Assembly (NCBI GenBank): GCA_022448345.1
Contig: JAKVCB010000029.1
Coordinates: 1-33,402, forward strand
DNA length: 33,402 bases
Direction: 5' to 3'
DNA from: Pirellulales bacterium
GTDB lineage: Bacteria; Planctomycetota; Planctomycetia; Pirellulales; Lacipirellulaceae
How positions within the stretch are numbered: position 1 is the stretch's first letter; each line of letters opens with the position of its first letter. Made by a program: the position numbers and the translations under genes. The notes beneath the pieces are model-generated. The model worked only from the letters and a program-made list of their open reading frames with translations. It had not been told where the DNA came from and made no database searches. Below are positions 1-9,428 of the stretch, one piece after another.

Positions 1-2
1 CC

Positions 3-749
3 GATGCGCCGCTCATAGATGGAGTCGTGCGGAACGATCCTGGTTTTACTTTCGACAATGAACAGGATTTTCACCACCTGAGCACCAACAATCTGCCACT
101 GGACAAATTGCTCTATTCGGGGGCAATGATGGAATTTTTTACCCATTTTCTGGGAGGGCCTGTTCGCCACTTTGACCGGACCTGGATGCGCGTAAAAGGT
201 AACCACGCCGGCGCGTCAGGTTCTCCTCTGCTGCGCCGCATACTATCGAGTACCTTTCCACATTGTGACATCGTCTACATGGGACGTGGTACCAAAAAAG
301 TTTATACGAGTTGGACTCCACTGGGCGATACGCCATTAGAAATGGGGGGGCTGATGATTGCCGAAGGGTCTCACCAGTTAGAGGAAGTCAAACGTACATA
401 TGGAAAACTGGATGTCGACACGTATTGTACGAATTCAGACGAGGCAAATGACATCGAATCGGGCAAGAAGATCTGGGCAGACCAGGTCGACTCGGGGGCC
501 TATTCGCAAGATGCGGTGGCGACACAAAAGCAACTGGACCGACGCTGGTTGTCGGCCAATTACCAGGCGGGTGACGTGCTGGTATTCACGATGTATACGA
601 TGCACGCGGGAATGGACAATCAGACCAATCGTCTTCGGATCTCCACGGACACACGGTATCAACTTGCCAGTGAACCTATCGACCAGCGATGGATTGGAAA
701 GAACCCGATTGGACACGGTCCTGACGGAAAAATCGGGATGATCTGTTGA
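3..749 (+). CDS. Phytanoyl-CoA dioxygenase (PhyH) family protein, 5' end outside window
   Basis: This is the C-terminal part of a non-heme Fe(II)/2-oxoglutarate-dependent oxygenase of the PhyH family. The reading frame is open to the first base of the window. The GTG at 27 is therefore probably internal, and the true start lies upstream. The iron-binding triad is visible as His-Cys-Asp encoded at 261-269 and a distal His at 603-605 (MHAGMDN). An Arg-rich strand follows (NRLRIS), where the family binds the 2-oxoglutarate carboxylate. The stretch DIVYMGRGT is typical of the family. The substrate cannot be read from the sequence, since family members hydroxylate many small molecules. The gene ends with TGA at 747. 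Nothing downstream looks co-transcribed. Family assignment is firm; the specific reaction is unknown. Confidence 0.85.
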   Translation, partial: DAPLIDGVVRNDPGFTFDNEQDFHHLSTNNLPLDKLLYSGAMMEFFTHFLGGPVRHFDRTWMRVKGNHAGASGSPLLRRILSSTFPHCDIVYMGRGTKKVYTSWTPLGDTPLEMGGLMIAEGSHQLEEVKRTYGKLDVDTYCTNSDEANDIESGKKIWADQVDSGAYSQDAVATQKQLDRRWLSANYQAGDVLVFTMYTMHAGMDNQTNRLRISTDTRYQLASEPIDQRWIGKNPIGHGPDGKIGMIC

Positions 750-1106
750 GTGACTGCCGGGCATACGACGCTGCTGGCATTCATGACACTCGACTGTCAT
801 TCACGTCACTCAACGATGCCGTACTGGCCGCGACCCCGCACCTGATGATTATTGTCGAAGGTAGTTGCGCCGACCAGAAGATCATCAAGGATGGACTGGT
901 TCGCGATAGCGGACAATAGCACGGGCGCCAATGGCCCGCAGTCGTGAAAACACAGAGCTGTCTGCGGCTTGGCCTGAGTGCTAGCGCGAAGAGCATTCTT
1001 TGCAGCGACAGATCCAAGCTTTGCGGCGGTGGATCGATGGAAGGGTGGAGAACTCCCTTTTCAGCCACGGTCCGCTGCACTCTTCGCAATCGTACCGTCA
1101 GAAAAA
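750..1106. other. Intergenic stretch with no supported gene
   Basis: No credible gene is visible between the PhyH gene and tRNA-Lys. A start-less open frame at 725-919 encodes a piece containing PHLMIIVEG, loosely like the 'NPxLLIIVEG' strand of GH5 glycosidases. It may be a gene remnant or chance. The longer minus-strand open frame here runs into the tRNA and has no protein-like composition. Confidence 0.4.
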
Positions 1107-1179
<73 letters not shown>

Positions 1180-1203
1180 CCAAGGAAGTTTCCAGTTCCT
1201 TGG
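1180..1203 (-). repeat. Perfect 8-bp inverted repeat abutting the tRNA-Lys 5' end
   Basis: CCAAGGAA (1180-1187) and TTCCTTGG (1196-1203) are perfect complements around an 8-base loop. Read on the minus strand, the hairpin would lie in the tRNA-Lys leader, immediately before the mature 5' end. It could be a structured leader near the RNase P cut site or the end of an upstream transcript. There is no T-tract typical of an intrinsic terminator. Confidence 0.5.
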
Positions 1204-1498
1204 CGGTCATGATACCGTATGTGATAGCGGACCGAAACCGCCGATTCGTGGGAGGGGATCGTAATGCCTGATCAAACCAACCGGTAGCACTGGAAAAAAC
1301 GAAATGACTGGTATCTGTGCTGAAGATAACTTGCGAGCCTGCGAAAGGTAACCCCTGCTCCGGTTTGGACCTTCACCGGGCGGGCTTTTCATTCAGTGGG
1401 CCGGGTATTTCGTCGCTGACCTCAAAGCTGTGATTTGCGGGAAGAAGAGGCGGCTGCGGGTTGGGTCGCCAACGCCAAAGGCCAGGCAGGGACCGTGG
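1204..1498. other. Intergenic, nothing recognised
   Basis: About 300 bases lie between the tRNA-Lys leader hairpin and the end of the DUF1501 gene. Short open frames occur on both strands, but none has a convincing start, ribosome site or protein-like composition. The region presumably holds the tRNA promoter (minus strand) and the 3' end of the DUF1501 transcript. Confidence 0.4.
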
Positions 1499-2947
1499 TT
1501 ACGCGATGATCTTCTCTACGACGTGCGCGTCGGTAACGACCGCATCGGTCAGAGTCTCTGGCCTTCCGTGATGCGTAAACGTCAGCTGGTTGTGGTCAAG
1601 CCCAAGCTGGTGGAGCAATGTCGCATGCAGGTCATTGACGGTAACGCGATCTTCGACGGCACGGTAGCCAAAATCGTCGGTTGCGCCGTGAATGTGGCCT
1701 GATTTAAATCCACCACCTGCGAGGAGCAGGCTGAATGCATTGCGATTGTGATCACGTCCGGTGCCGTTTTGTGAGATGGGCAATCGTCCAAACTCACCAC
1801 TCCAGATGACAATGGTGTCTTCCAGCAGTCCCCGCTGCTTCAGGTCGGTGATCAATGCAGCAGAGGGCTTGTCTGCAAAGGCGAAACAGGCTTCGTTTTC
1901 TGATTTTACATTTGAGTGGGAGTCCCAAACCTGCAAATTACCACCAAGCAGATCTGGAAACACCTGGACAAATCTCACACCCGCCTCAACCATTCTTCGT
2001 GCCATCAGACACCGCAAACCATAGCGCTCTGTCGGCTTATCGTCCAGGCCATACATTTTGCGGGTTGCAGCAGATTCATTGGAAAGGTCGAGCAACTCCC
2101 CGGCGGCCATTTGCATCCGCGCCGCCAGTTCGTAATTTTGGATCCGAGCTTCCAGCGCCGATTCGTGTGGGAATTTTTCCTGGTGTGCGCGGTTGAGTTG
2201 GGCCAGCACCTGTAGGTTGTCGGCTTGAACCTCAGGAGGAGGTGGTGACTCGGCCTTAAGGTTGAGGACCGGGGTACCTGAAGTGCTAATTTCCGTGCCG
2301 CGAAACATGGCTGGAAGCCAGCTGTTTTGCCAAAGGAGCGTACCGCTGGTGTTGTAGCCTTTTGGGTCACGGAGCACGATATAGGCAGGTAGATTTTCGT
2401 TAGTACTGCCTAAGGCATAGGTGATCCAGGAACCGAGTGCCGGTCGCCCGGGAAAAATCTTTCCGGTGTTTAACGCAACAAGCGCTTCGGTATGGTTGTT
2501 GTGAAAGCTGACCATTGACCGGACCATGCACAGTTCGTCGGCAACGGTACCAATATGCGGCAAAATGTTGGCCATCCGCATGCCACATTGTCCATATTCT
2601 TGAAATGGAAATGGGCCGCGCAGCAGCTTGTTGAATTCGCTGCCAGGCTGAAACTGCTCGACCTTCTCCGTGTGGACCGTCCCGTCAAACTTGGTAAGCA
2701 TAGGTTTTTCATCAAACAGATCCATCTGTCCAGGACCGCCGTTCTGCACCAGCATGATGACCGACTTTGCCTTGGCCGGGAATTGCGCCGGCTGCGGCTG
2801 GGAGTTCATGCCAGCCAGGTTTGCAGCGTGGTTCGTGCTTCCGTGGGCGAGATCCAATCCGCGAAGATAGGTCGCTGCCAGGGTGCCAAGTCCCAGGCCG
2901 CTCATCTGCAACATTTCGCGACGTGATAATTGAGGTATCCAGGCCAT
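1499..2947 (-). CDS. DUF1501 domain-containing protein with Tat signal
   Basis: A 482-residue protein of the DUF1501 family, related to the alkaline phosphatase/sulfatase fold and greatly expanded in Planctomycetota. The N-terminus has a twin-arginine motif (SRREMLQ, residues 8-14) followed by a hydrophobic stretch, so export of the folded protein by the Tat pathway is likely. Family-typical segments are VIMLVQNGGPGQMDLFD, IVIWSGEFGRLP and GRDHNRNAFSLLLAGGG. The last two carry Glu, Asp and His residues suitable for metal binding. The gene lies 38 bp downstream of the PSCyt/PSD gene on the same strand, the usual planctomycete pairing and probably one transcript. A weak AAGG lies about 13 bases before the ATG. 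The biochemical role is not established; work on polysaccharide or sulfated polymers is often proposed. Confidence 0.9.
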   Translation of the reverse strand: MAWIPQLSRREMLQMSGLGLGTLAATYLRGLDLAHGSTNHAANLAGMNSQPQPAQFPAKAKSVIMLVQNGGPGQMDLFDEKPMLTKFDGTVHTEKVEQFQPGSEFNKLLRGPFPFQEYGQCGMRMANILPHIGTVADELCMVRSMVSFHNNHTEALVALNTGKIFPGRPALGSWITYALGSTNENLPAYIVLRDPKGYNTSGTLLWQNSWLPAMFRGTEISTSGTPVLNLKAESPPPPEVQADNLQVLAQLNRAHQEKFPHESALEARIQNYELAARMQMAAGELLDLSNESAATRKMYGLDDKPTERYGLRCLMARRMVEAGVRFVQVFPDLLGGNLQVWDSHSNVKSENEACFAFADKPSAALITDLKQRGLLEDTIVIWSGEFGRLPISQNGTGRDHNRNAFSLLLAGGGFKSGHIHGATDDFGYRAVEDRVTVNDLHATLLHQLGLDHNQLTFTHHGRPETLTDAVVTDAHVVEKIIA

Positions 2948-2985
2948 GGAAGAAACCTTAATCCGTTGTTGGAGTTAGAACCGTA

Positions 2986-5900
2986 CTATTGTACGTACAA
3001 AAATTCATTGGTGTTGAACAATGTGTGGCAAAAATGGACCAATGCTTTTTTAGCAGCTTCATCAGCGTTCATGTTTAATTGCTGGTACCGAGCCGTGTGA
3101 CGATCGATGAGCTCGACACAAAGGCGTGATTCTGTCTCACTGGGAGTGCGGCACAAAGCAAGCTGGTATGCCCAATCGACCTGTGCCGCAGACGACCCAT
3201 CGGCAGCTTCGCGGGCCACCCGCTGGGCAAAATGGCCTGCCTGCTCGAGAACAAACTCGTCATTCATCATCGTAAGCGATTGAGTCACGACTGCCGACGG
3301 TTTTCGGCAGGTGCAGTTACTCGTTAAGAAAGGCTGATCAAAGGTGGTCAGCATCGACAAGTGATAATTTCTCCGGTTAAGTATGTACAGGCTGCGACGG
3401 AGATGGGAGGTGCTTGTTGGCAATGAATCCATGTTGATCACGATTTTTCCGTCAGGACGCGCCAGCAACGGAATTGGTGGTCCGCCGAGGGTGCGATCAA
3501 GCTGGCCGCTCACCGCCAGGATTCGATCACGGATGTGCTCTGATGAGAGTTGTCGCAACCGGCCGTGCCAAAGCAGGTTGTTGGCTGGATCGGCCTGGAG
3601 TCCAGAGTCCAGATCCTGACCAAAGGGTGCTTGCCGATAAACGCTGGACATGACGATTTTTTTTATGAGTGGTTTGACCTTCCAGCCACCCTCGATAAAT
3701 TCGGTTGCTAACCAGTCAAGCAGTTCAGGATGCGTTGGTCGTGCTCCGGAGATCCCAAAATTATCGCTCGTCTCGACAATGCCTTTGCCCAGCAATTCCT
3801 GCCAGATTCGATTGACAAATACACGTGCAACCAAAGCCCCAGCGATGGAGTCAGGGTTGGTAACCTGTTTTGCGATCGCCAGACGCCGACCGCTTGTATC
3901 GCCCTGTGGTTGTAGCTCCGCCTGTGACTCGAGATGATCTGCTGACTGATCTTGAGTTAGAATCGTCAACGACGCCGGTTGGACTTCGACACCAGGTTTT
4001 TCGACCTGTCCGCGGCGCAGCAGGTATGTGGGGGATGGTGGATTTTGCTCAACCGCAACTTGCAGTACAGGGTACTCTTTCCTTTGGGCGTTCAGGGCAG
4101 CAAGTTTTGTGTCAATTTCCGCAATTTCCTCCGCGCCTTTTTCTTTGTCGAGCAGGTTTCGCTGCTCTTTGAGCGCTGCGATCTGGGGATCAATGTCAGC
4201 GTTGTGGTGATGGATCTCCTCTTTTTCCTCTTGGGTTGGCCCGGCCATTCCATGTTCTATGGAGGTGGCCCATCGCTGGGGATTAAACACCGGAGAAAAA
4301 TTTGCCAGCCACCGATAGTAGTCGAGCTGGGCGATGGGTTCATACTTGTGGTTGTGGCACTTGGCACATGCTACCGTCAAGGCAAACAGGTTATTGGCCA
4401 CAATTTCCCCGGTTTGCTGCAGCACATAGTTGCGAATATCGGGAGTGTTTAACTCGTTCTGATCGGTGTCATCATCAGCACACAAAAGAAATCCGGTGGC
4501 CGTCAACAGTTCCACCATTTCCGGGGTCAGGTGCTCGGCATTGCGCCAGTCCACCAGTTCGTCGCCAGCCAATTGTTCCATCAAGAATCGGTTCCAGGGC
4601 TTGTCATGATTTAATGCACGAATGACATAGTCCCGGTAGCGCCATCGGCCGCGAAGAGGTTTGATGGCTGAAAAGTCATTATCTCTTCCAAATACATCGA
4701 CATAGCCGCTCCAGTCGAGCCAGCTTCGCCCCCAGCGTTCACCAAAATGCTCCGAGGCGAGAAGGCGATCGACCAGCTGCTCATAAGCCTGATCGCTTTC
4801 GTTGGCCAGGAACTGCAGCATTTCCTGTGGCGAAGGGGGAAGGCCGAGTAGATCGAAGCAGATCCGGCGGAGCAGGGTTACCCGGCTGGCTTCGGGGGCC
4901 AGGGTCAGTTCCAGCGGCTCAAGTTTCGCAAGCACAAACGCATCAATGGGTGTCCGTACTCGATTCGCACCGGTCACTTTTGGTGGTTCGTGCCGGGCTA
5001 GTTTTTGAAATGCCCAAAAAGACCGATCTTCCTCTGAGATCAATGCATCCAAGTCGACCGGAGCAATCTCTTCATCAGCAGATGCGCCCGTCTCAATCCA
5101 GCGGCGAATCACAGAAATTTGGTCGTTGTCAAGTAAATCAGCCCCCTCGGGTGGCATGCGGCCTTCGATGATTTGATCCATCAGGTCACTGAATTCCGGG
5201 TGACCGCGCGAGATCACCGGTCCGCTGTCGCCACCGCGCAGCATCCCAGTGACAGACCGGAGATCGACGCCCGCTTCCTGCAAATCGCTACCATGACATT
5301 CGTGGCAATGTTGGGCCAGTATCGGACGCACATCGCGCTCGAAATGTGGCGCGGTTTCAATCGATAGATCGAGTGCATATTTTTCAGCAAGGTAACTCTT
5401 TATGGAGTTCTGCTCTTCAGGCTCGAGCATACGGTTATAAATCAGCACCTCTGCCAAATCGCCTTCAAAATAAGAATTTGGGTCTTCCCACCCAAACTGC
5501 TGACCGATCGCCAGTCGCACTTCTTTTTTGAAGCCGTGAAAGTCGCGACCACCCAATAGTCCAGCGCCGTTGCGCGCTCCATCAAGAAAATGTATCCAGT
5601 TCTGCGCGCCGGCGTAAATAATTTCCACAACGTGCGACCTGGCATCGCAACTCACCGACAAGGCGGAACCTTCATCACCATAGTGAGTCCCGATTCGCAT
5701 CCGCCCATCACCCTGTGGGCCGACCCAAAAGCCACGTTGTTTGACCGTGTTCGGCTTGGATAAATCGCCGTCTGTAGGTTGAAATTCCAGCAGGCGAGGA
5801 TGCGAATGCGTACTGCCCCTTGTGGTCCTCATGACAAGTACGATGTGGATCGGTTGGTCGCGGTAAGGAAATCCCTCAATTTTTCCGCAGGTCAGTTGAT

Positions 5901-6204
5901 CATTGCCGTGAAATCGAACTGCCGGTTTTCCCCCGAACTGGCCTGCTTCACACGTTGGTTGTTGGGCAAGTTTATCCTGTGTGAAGTGATTCGCTTTTCC
6001 GCTTTTGTCCAACCAGGATGCGAGTGGTTTGCCGTTGGAAGGTTGTGCGTCAGGTTTGCCGTCGTTGTTAACATCGCTGGCATCGAGCCACAAAACGAGT
6101 CCCTCGGGCGGGGGAGCGGTTGCCCATGCGCTAGAGATCAAGATTGTCGCGACAAGCATGGTCGTGACCGCAGAGGTAATGTGTCTGGCAATCGCAAAAA
6201 ACAT
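2986..6204 (-). CDS. Planctomycete cytochrome c protein: LamG-like, PSCyt1, DUF1549 (PSCyt2), DUF1553 (PSD1)
   Basis: A 1072-residue exported protein. Residues 1-29 form a signal peptide ending near AWATA. Residues 34-280 look like a concanavalin A/LamG-type domain ([15 protein letters not shown]). Residues 290-375 form a PSCyt1 c-type cytochrome with heme motif C300-H-E-C303-H304 and a possible axial Met in RMPPEG (350). DUF1549 spans about 415-635 and contains a second CxxCH (C613-A-K-C616-H617, within [11 protein letters not shown]). DUF1553 fills about 790-1045. The order matches the phylum-specific architecture, with the lectin-like domain as an optional N-terminal addition. It is transcribed toward the DUF1501 gene. 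A role in periplasmic redox or polymer breakdown is inferred from domains only. Upstream is a 430-bp divergent region shared with the second PhyH gene. Confidence 0.92.
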   Translation of the reverse strand: MFFAIARHITSAVTTMLVATILISSAWATAPPPEGLVLWLDASDVNNDGKPDAQPSNGKPLASWLDKSGKANHFTQDKLAQQPTCEAGQFGGKPAVRFHGNDQLTCGKIEGFPYRDQPIHIVLVMRTTRGSTHSHPRLLEFQPTDGDLSKPNTVKQRGFWVGPQGDGRMRIGTHYGDEGSALSVSCDARSHVVEIIYAGAQNWIHFLDGARNGAGLLGGRDFHGFKKEVRLAIGQQFGWEDPNSYFEGDLAEVLIYNRMLEPEEQNSIKSYLAEKYALDLSIETAPHFERDVRPILAQHCHECHGSDLQEAGVDLRSVTGMLRGGDSGPVISRGHPEFSDLMDQIIEGRMPPEGADLLDNDQISVIRRWIETGASADEEIAPVDLDALISEEDRSFWAFQKLARHEPPKVTGANRVRTPIDAFVLAKLEPLELTLAPEASRVTLLRRICFDLLGLPPSPQEMLQFLANESDQAYEQLVDRLLASEHFGERWGRSWLDWSGYVDVFGRDNDFSAIKPLRGRWRYRDYVIRALNHDKPWNRFLMEQLAGDELVDWRNAEHLTPEMVELLTATGFLLCADDDTDQNELNTPDIRNYVLQQTGEIVANNLFALTVACAKCHNHKYEPIAQLDYYRWLANFSPVFNPQRWATSIEHGMAGPTQEEKEEIHHHNADIDPQIAALKEQRNLLDKEKGAEEIAEIDTKLAALNAQRKEYPVLQVAVEQNPPSPTYLLRRGQVEKPGVEVQPASLTILTQDQSADHLESQAELQPQGDTSGRRLAIAKQVTNPDSIAGALVARVFVNRIWQELLGKGIVETSDNFGISGARPTHPELLDWLATEFIEGGWKVKPLIKKIVMSSVYRQAPFGQDLDSGLQADPANNLLWHGRLRQLSSEHIRDRILAVSGQLDRTLGGPPIPLLARPDGKIVINMDSLPTSTSHLRRSLYILNRRNYHLSMLTTFDQPFLTSNCTCRKPSAVVTQSLTMMNDEFVLEQAGHFAQRVAREAADGSSAAQVDWAYQLALCRTPSETESRLCVELIDRHTARYQQLNMNADEAAKKALVHFCHTLFNTNEFLYVQ

Positions 6205-6634
6205 GACAGGTTCGTGGGAGAATCGGAACGAAATCGATTGCGGCGGCGAAAAACAGAAGCCTTACTCCAGTTTAGCAGATATTTGCCCCCTGGGGCACCT
6301 TGTAAAATGGTGTGAGCCCTGTGCAGGCTGCCACTACCGCTGCAATCCTGGAGCCGTGCTCCTTGCAGTTTTTGGCAGCGGCATCGTGCTGAACATGCGG
6401 CAGCAATGGACTTCGGCCTTGTGTTTGCCCGTTTTTCAGGCGGGTTTCCCGAGAGGTGTCTGGGAGGAATAAGATCCCGAAACTTGGGGCCAGAAAAACA
6501 AAATGCACCGGGAGTATTCTTCACGTTCGCCAGTGAGTCGGCGTGCTGTTACAATAGTCCACACTCAAGTATCTGAAACGCTGCTCGACACAACCCAGTA
6601 CAGAAAACAACCCGGATAGAAAAAACAAGCGGAA
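6205..6634. other. Divergent intergenic region, no gene
   Basis: This 430-bp stretch separates the divergently transcribed PSCyt/PSD gene and the second PhyH gene, so it must carry both promoters. I could not pick out a convincing -35/-10 pair or operator. Open frames here are short and overlap on both strands without ribosome sites. Confidence 0.4.
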
Positions 6635-7582
6635 ATGAGTTCTCTTCAAACTGCCGCCTCTAAAATCGATGCCGCACTGGCCCACCTGTTGGAGCACGGC
6701 TATGCCATCATTGAAAATGTCTTGTCAGACGCGCAGCTATCGACTTTGCGGAGCCAGGTCGATGAGGTTCTCACCACCGAACGTGCCGCACCGATAATGG
6801 GTGGAAATGGGGCCTCTGCTTCGGCTGATGCTGCAATGGAAGCGTACATGGCCGATAGTTACTCAGTCAGTGCCGACGAACTGGCCCGGCTATTGCAGCG
6901 CGTGCGTACTACCCGCGCCGCTGAGCTCGATACACCATGGCCGGTTGACATCGCAGAAGTTAACAAGACATTTTTGCATTTGCCAACGTTATTCGATGAG
7001 GACCTCTCGCAGCGACTGTGGAATTTGTTGAACAAAGTCGACGGAGCAGGGGCCCTGGTTGAGCACCCGCTGATTTTGGAGTTGGTCGGTGCGATATTGG
7101 GGGCCGACTGCGTGCTTTCAGATTGCAGCGCCACGAGCATTGGGCCCGGCTCGGGCGGCGGCGCCTGGCACGTGGACGTCCCGTTAGGACAACTCGCCGA
7201 ACCGCTTCCCGATTTTCCACTCACCACTCAGAACGTGTGGATGCTCGACGACTTTACTGAGGATAATGGGGCGACGCGTGTTGTACCGGGCAGTCACCTC
7301 TCCCGGCGCAAGCCAAGTTGGTCCGAAGACGCCGTGCCGGACGAAATTACGCTGACTGCTCCGGCAGGCTCAGTTGCTATGTGGCTTTCTAATACCTGGC
7401 ATCAATCTGGCCCCAACAAAACGGAGCGACCCCGTCGGGCCATCCTTTGTTACTACAGCCGATCCTGGATCAAGCCGTTTAACGACTTCCGGGCCGGTAT
7501 CCCACGCGAAAAGGCCGAGCAATTTTCGCCAACGTTGCGTTACCTGATCGGCTACTCGGCACAGGCCCCCAGGCGGGGCTAA
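6635..7582 (+). CDS. Phytanoyl-CoA dioxygenase (PhyH) family protein
   Basis: A complete 315-residue Fe(II)/2-oxoglutarate-dependent oxygenase of the PhyH family. The opening (HLLEHGYAIIENVLSDAQL) is the usual family N-terminus. The metal triad is H179-V-D181 (WHVDVP) and H256 (NTWHQSG), with R267/R268 placed to bind 2-oxoglutarate. DFTEDNGATRVVPGSH (206-221) is the classic core strand. It differs clearly from the partial PhyH gene at the window start, so the two are not a recent duplication. The ATG at 6635 has GCGGAA directly before it but no well-spaced Shine-Dalgarno. The gene converges on the DapA-family gene at 7720. The substrate is unknown; its neighbour suggests small-molecule catabolism, which is only inference. 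Confidence 0.9.
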   Translation: MSSLQTAASKIDAALAHLLEHGYAIIENVLSDAQLSTLRSQVDEVLTTERAAPIMGGNGASASADAAMEAYMADSYSVSADELARLLQRVRTTRAAELDTPWPVDIAEVNKTFLHLPTLFDEDLSQRLWNLLNKVDGAGALVEHPLILELVGAILGADCVLSDCSATSIGPGSGGGAWHVDVPLGQLAEPLPDFPLTTQNVWMLDDFTEDNGATRVVPGSHLSRRKPSWSEDAVPDEITLTAPAGSVAMWLSNTWHQSGPNKTERPRRAILCYYSRSWIKPFNDFRAGIPREKAEQFSPTLRYLIGYSAQAPRRG

Positions 7583-7641
7583 GGGCTTTGTTCCGCAGAC
7601 CTGCCCCTTTCAATGCGGTTTCACTGTGCCTGCGCTGGATC

Positions 7642-7667
7642 AACTCATGGCCAGCTGAGTTTCTTTT
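7642..7667 (+). terminator. Possible weak terminator after the PhyH gene
   Basis: AACTCA (7642-7647) pairs with TGAGTT (7656-7661) across an 8-base loop and is followed by TCTTTT. It lies between two convergent genes. The stem is short, so this is a weak call. Confidence 0.25.
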
Positions 7668-7719
7668 CGTAACGCATAATGCCGCCCGCGCAACCGGACA
7701 TCGTCTTCTGCAACGGCTT

Positions 7720-8679
7720 CTAGCTCGGAGCCTCGAGGCGTGGCGATCCAATATTCCTCAACATGTTCATGGTTTGTTGTCTGTACTTTGTGCGGATGTC
7801 GCGGGTTGGTGGCCGGCAACGACTCGATGGTAACCCAATCAATTCCATGCAAAGCTTGTCGAGATAGCCGTCACCGCTGGTGTACTCGTTCTCGATCTGA
7901 ACCCAAAGTTTGTAGAAGGGCATGGCCTCCTCGACCAGCATACGGGTGATCTCTGCAAAATTATTGGCGTGCATTTCATCGACTAGCTTGATTCCCCACT
8001 CCGGCCAGAAATTACAATGATGGACCTCGAATGCGCGGGCACCAAGAGCGGGGGTCGCACTCATTCCAAAGAGCAAATTATTGTCAATGATCGTAAATCT
8101 ATCCGAGAAATGAGAGCACACATCCTCAAATTCCATAGCGTCCGTGCGCGGTGCGGCCCATTTAAGCCCAACTATATTAGGCATATCGGCCAGCCTTTCT
8201 ATCATGGCGAAAGACAAGTTCCGAGCGGTCCAGAATGTATTGTAGATAATTACGCCCAAAGTCGGTTCGGCCTCAGCAGCTGCCCGTACATATGCCTCAA
8301 AATCACCTTCTGTGTGGGCAAAATAGAACGGGCAAGAAACCTGAATATAATTCGCTCCGATGCGTTTGGCTGCGTGCGCCAGTCGTTTTAATTCCAACGT
8401 GCTAGAGGTCTGTGCACCCATGATAACGGGTACAGCCCCTGAGACCTCATCGACAACTGTTTCGGTAACTTTGATGCGTTCTTCAAAAGTCATGGTTGAA
8501 AAATCGCCAGCTGCGCCGCCTGCAAGTAAAGTTGCATACTCGTGCGTCAAACCGCTATCAATGAGAAAGCGAACATGGGCCCGTAGTGCTTTTTCATTGA
8601 CAGGCATCTCATCAGTGTCATAGAAAGGCGTTGGGATGGTGACATAACATCCCTCAAGTGAAGACTTCAGTTGGTCCAA
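7720..8679 (-). CDS. Dihydrodipicolinate synthase (DapA)/N-acetylneuraminate lyase family protein
   Basis: A 319-residue TIM-barrel class I aldolase of the DapA/NAL family. The Schiff-base lysine is K173 (IVGLKWAAP) and the catalytic tyrosine is Y146 (VIIYNT), both in their usual positions. The segment that normally reads GTTGE reads AGGAAGD here (53-59), so the DapA hydroxy-residue pair is missing. A true lysine-pathway dihydrodipicolinate synthase is therefore unlikely. A keto-acid lyase, aldolase or dehydratase acting on a sugar or hydroxy-acid fits better. The start is TTG at 8679. No ATG fits, and a strong GGAGG lies 8 bases upstream. The gene converges with the PhyH gene at 6635. No lysine-biosynthesis genes are nearby. 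Confidence 0.85.
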   Translation of the reverse strand: MDQLKSSLEGCYVTIPTPFYDTDEMPVNEKALRAHVRFLIDSGLTHEYATLLAGGAAGDFSTMTFEERIKVTETVVDEVSGAVPVIMGAQTSSTLELKRLAHAAKRIGANYIQVSCPFYFAHTEGDFEAYVRAAAEAEPTLGVIIYNTFWTARNLSFAMIERLADMPNIVGLKWAAPRTDAMEFEDVCSHFSDRFTIIDNNLLFGMSATPALGARAFEVHHCNFWPEWGIKLVDEMHANNFAEITRMLVEEAMPFYKLWVQIENEYTSGDGYLDKLCMELIGLPSSRCRPPTRDIRTKYRQQTMNMLRNIGSPRLEAPS

Positions 8680-8686
8680 GATAGCA

Positions 8687-8692
8687 ACCTCC
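8687..8692 (-). promoter_or_regulatory. Shine-Dalgarno that fixes a TTG start
   Basis: On the minus strand GCGGAGG lies about 8 bases before TTG at 8677-8679. It is one of the strongest ribosome sites in the window and supports the TTG as the true start of the DapA-family gene. Confidence 0.6.
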
Positions 8693-9180
8693 GCTCTAAT
8701 GCCATTCCGCCCAGACTGTCAGCGTGGCACCCTGTGCTGTCAGTTTGAAACTCATCTACAAACCCAAAGTGTCGATCGAGATGTGCCATAAGTTCGCTCT
8801 CTGAAGCTGTCGCTGACGTGGTGCGGCACAAGGCCCTGAATCTCTTCGTCACTGGAATGGTTTTGCAAGTGTCTATCTCGAACTCAACCGCCTCAGGTTT
8901 ACCTTAAGAGCCGCTTGCATGAACCCAATTATCTCTTTTGCAGCTTCTCTTGTCAGCTGCAAAGTAATCTTCGCGCCACGCATTTTCGTTTTCTCTACAC
9001 CACATAGAAGCATAGACGAAACAAACAATTTCCAACGAAACAGTGTTTCCGCCACCGTCAGATCGTTTTCAATAGCAGAAAGTAGAAATCTCAGTTTGGG
9101 AGCGTACTGAGAGCGTATGAGAGCTGGCGGATGCTAAAGGCAGATATCGCCAACATTGCAAAAACACTTTTATAAAGCAG
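8693..9180. other. Intergenic, no supported gene
   Basis: Nearly 500 bases lie between the DapA-family start and tRNA-Leu(TAG). Small open frames exist on both strands, for example about 60 codons at 8873-9055 minus, overlapped by one on the plus strand. None has a ribosome site or a recognisable domain. The region looks more AT-rich than its surroundings and may hold the promoter of the DapA-family gene. Confidence 0.35.
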
Positions 9181-9264
<84 letters not shown>

Positions 9265-9428
9265 GATTTGGTGGAGCGATGAAGTATAGTGCCCCTTCCA
9301 TAAGTGGGCTAGGTGGCCTTGGATTCTTCCAGGGGAGGCGGATGGGGTACTAGCAGGATCGATCTTTCGTGCTTCGTCAGGACGACCAGATGACCTTGTA
9401 GGGTTACCTGAGCCACTAGGTTTCATCC

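Noticed and set aside
8873-9055. 60-codon open frame on the minus strand between the DapA-family gene and tRNA-Leu
   Set aside because: It has no ribosome site and no known domain, and a similar-length frame overlaps it on the other strand. It could be chance in an AT-richer spacer.
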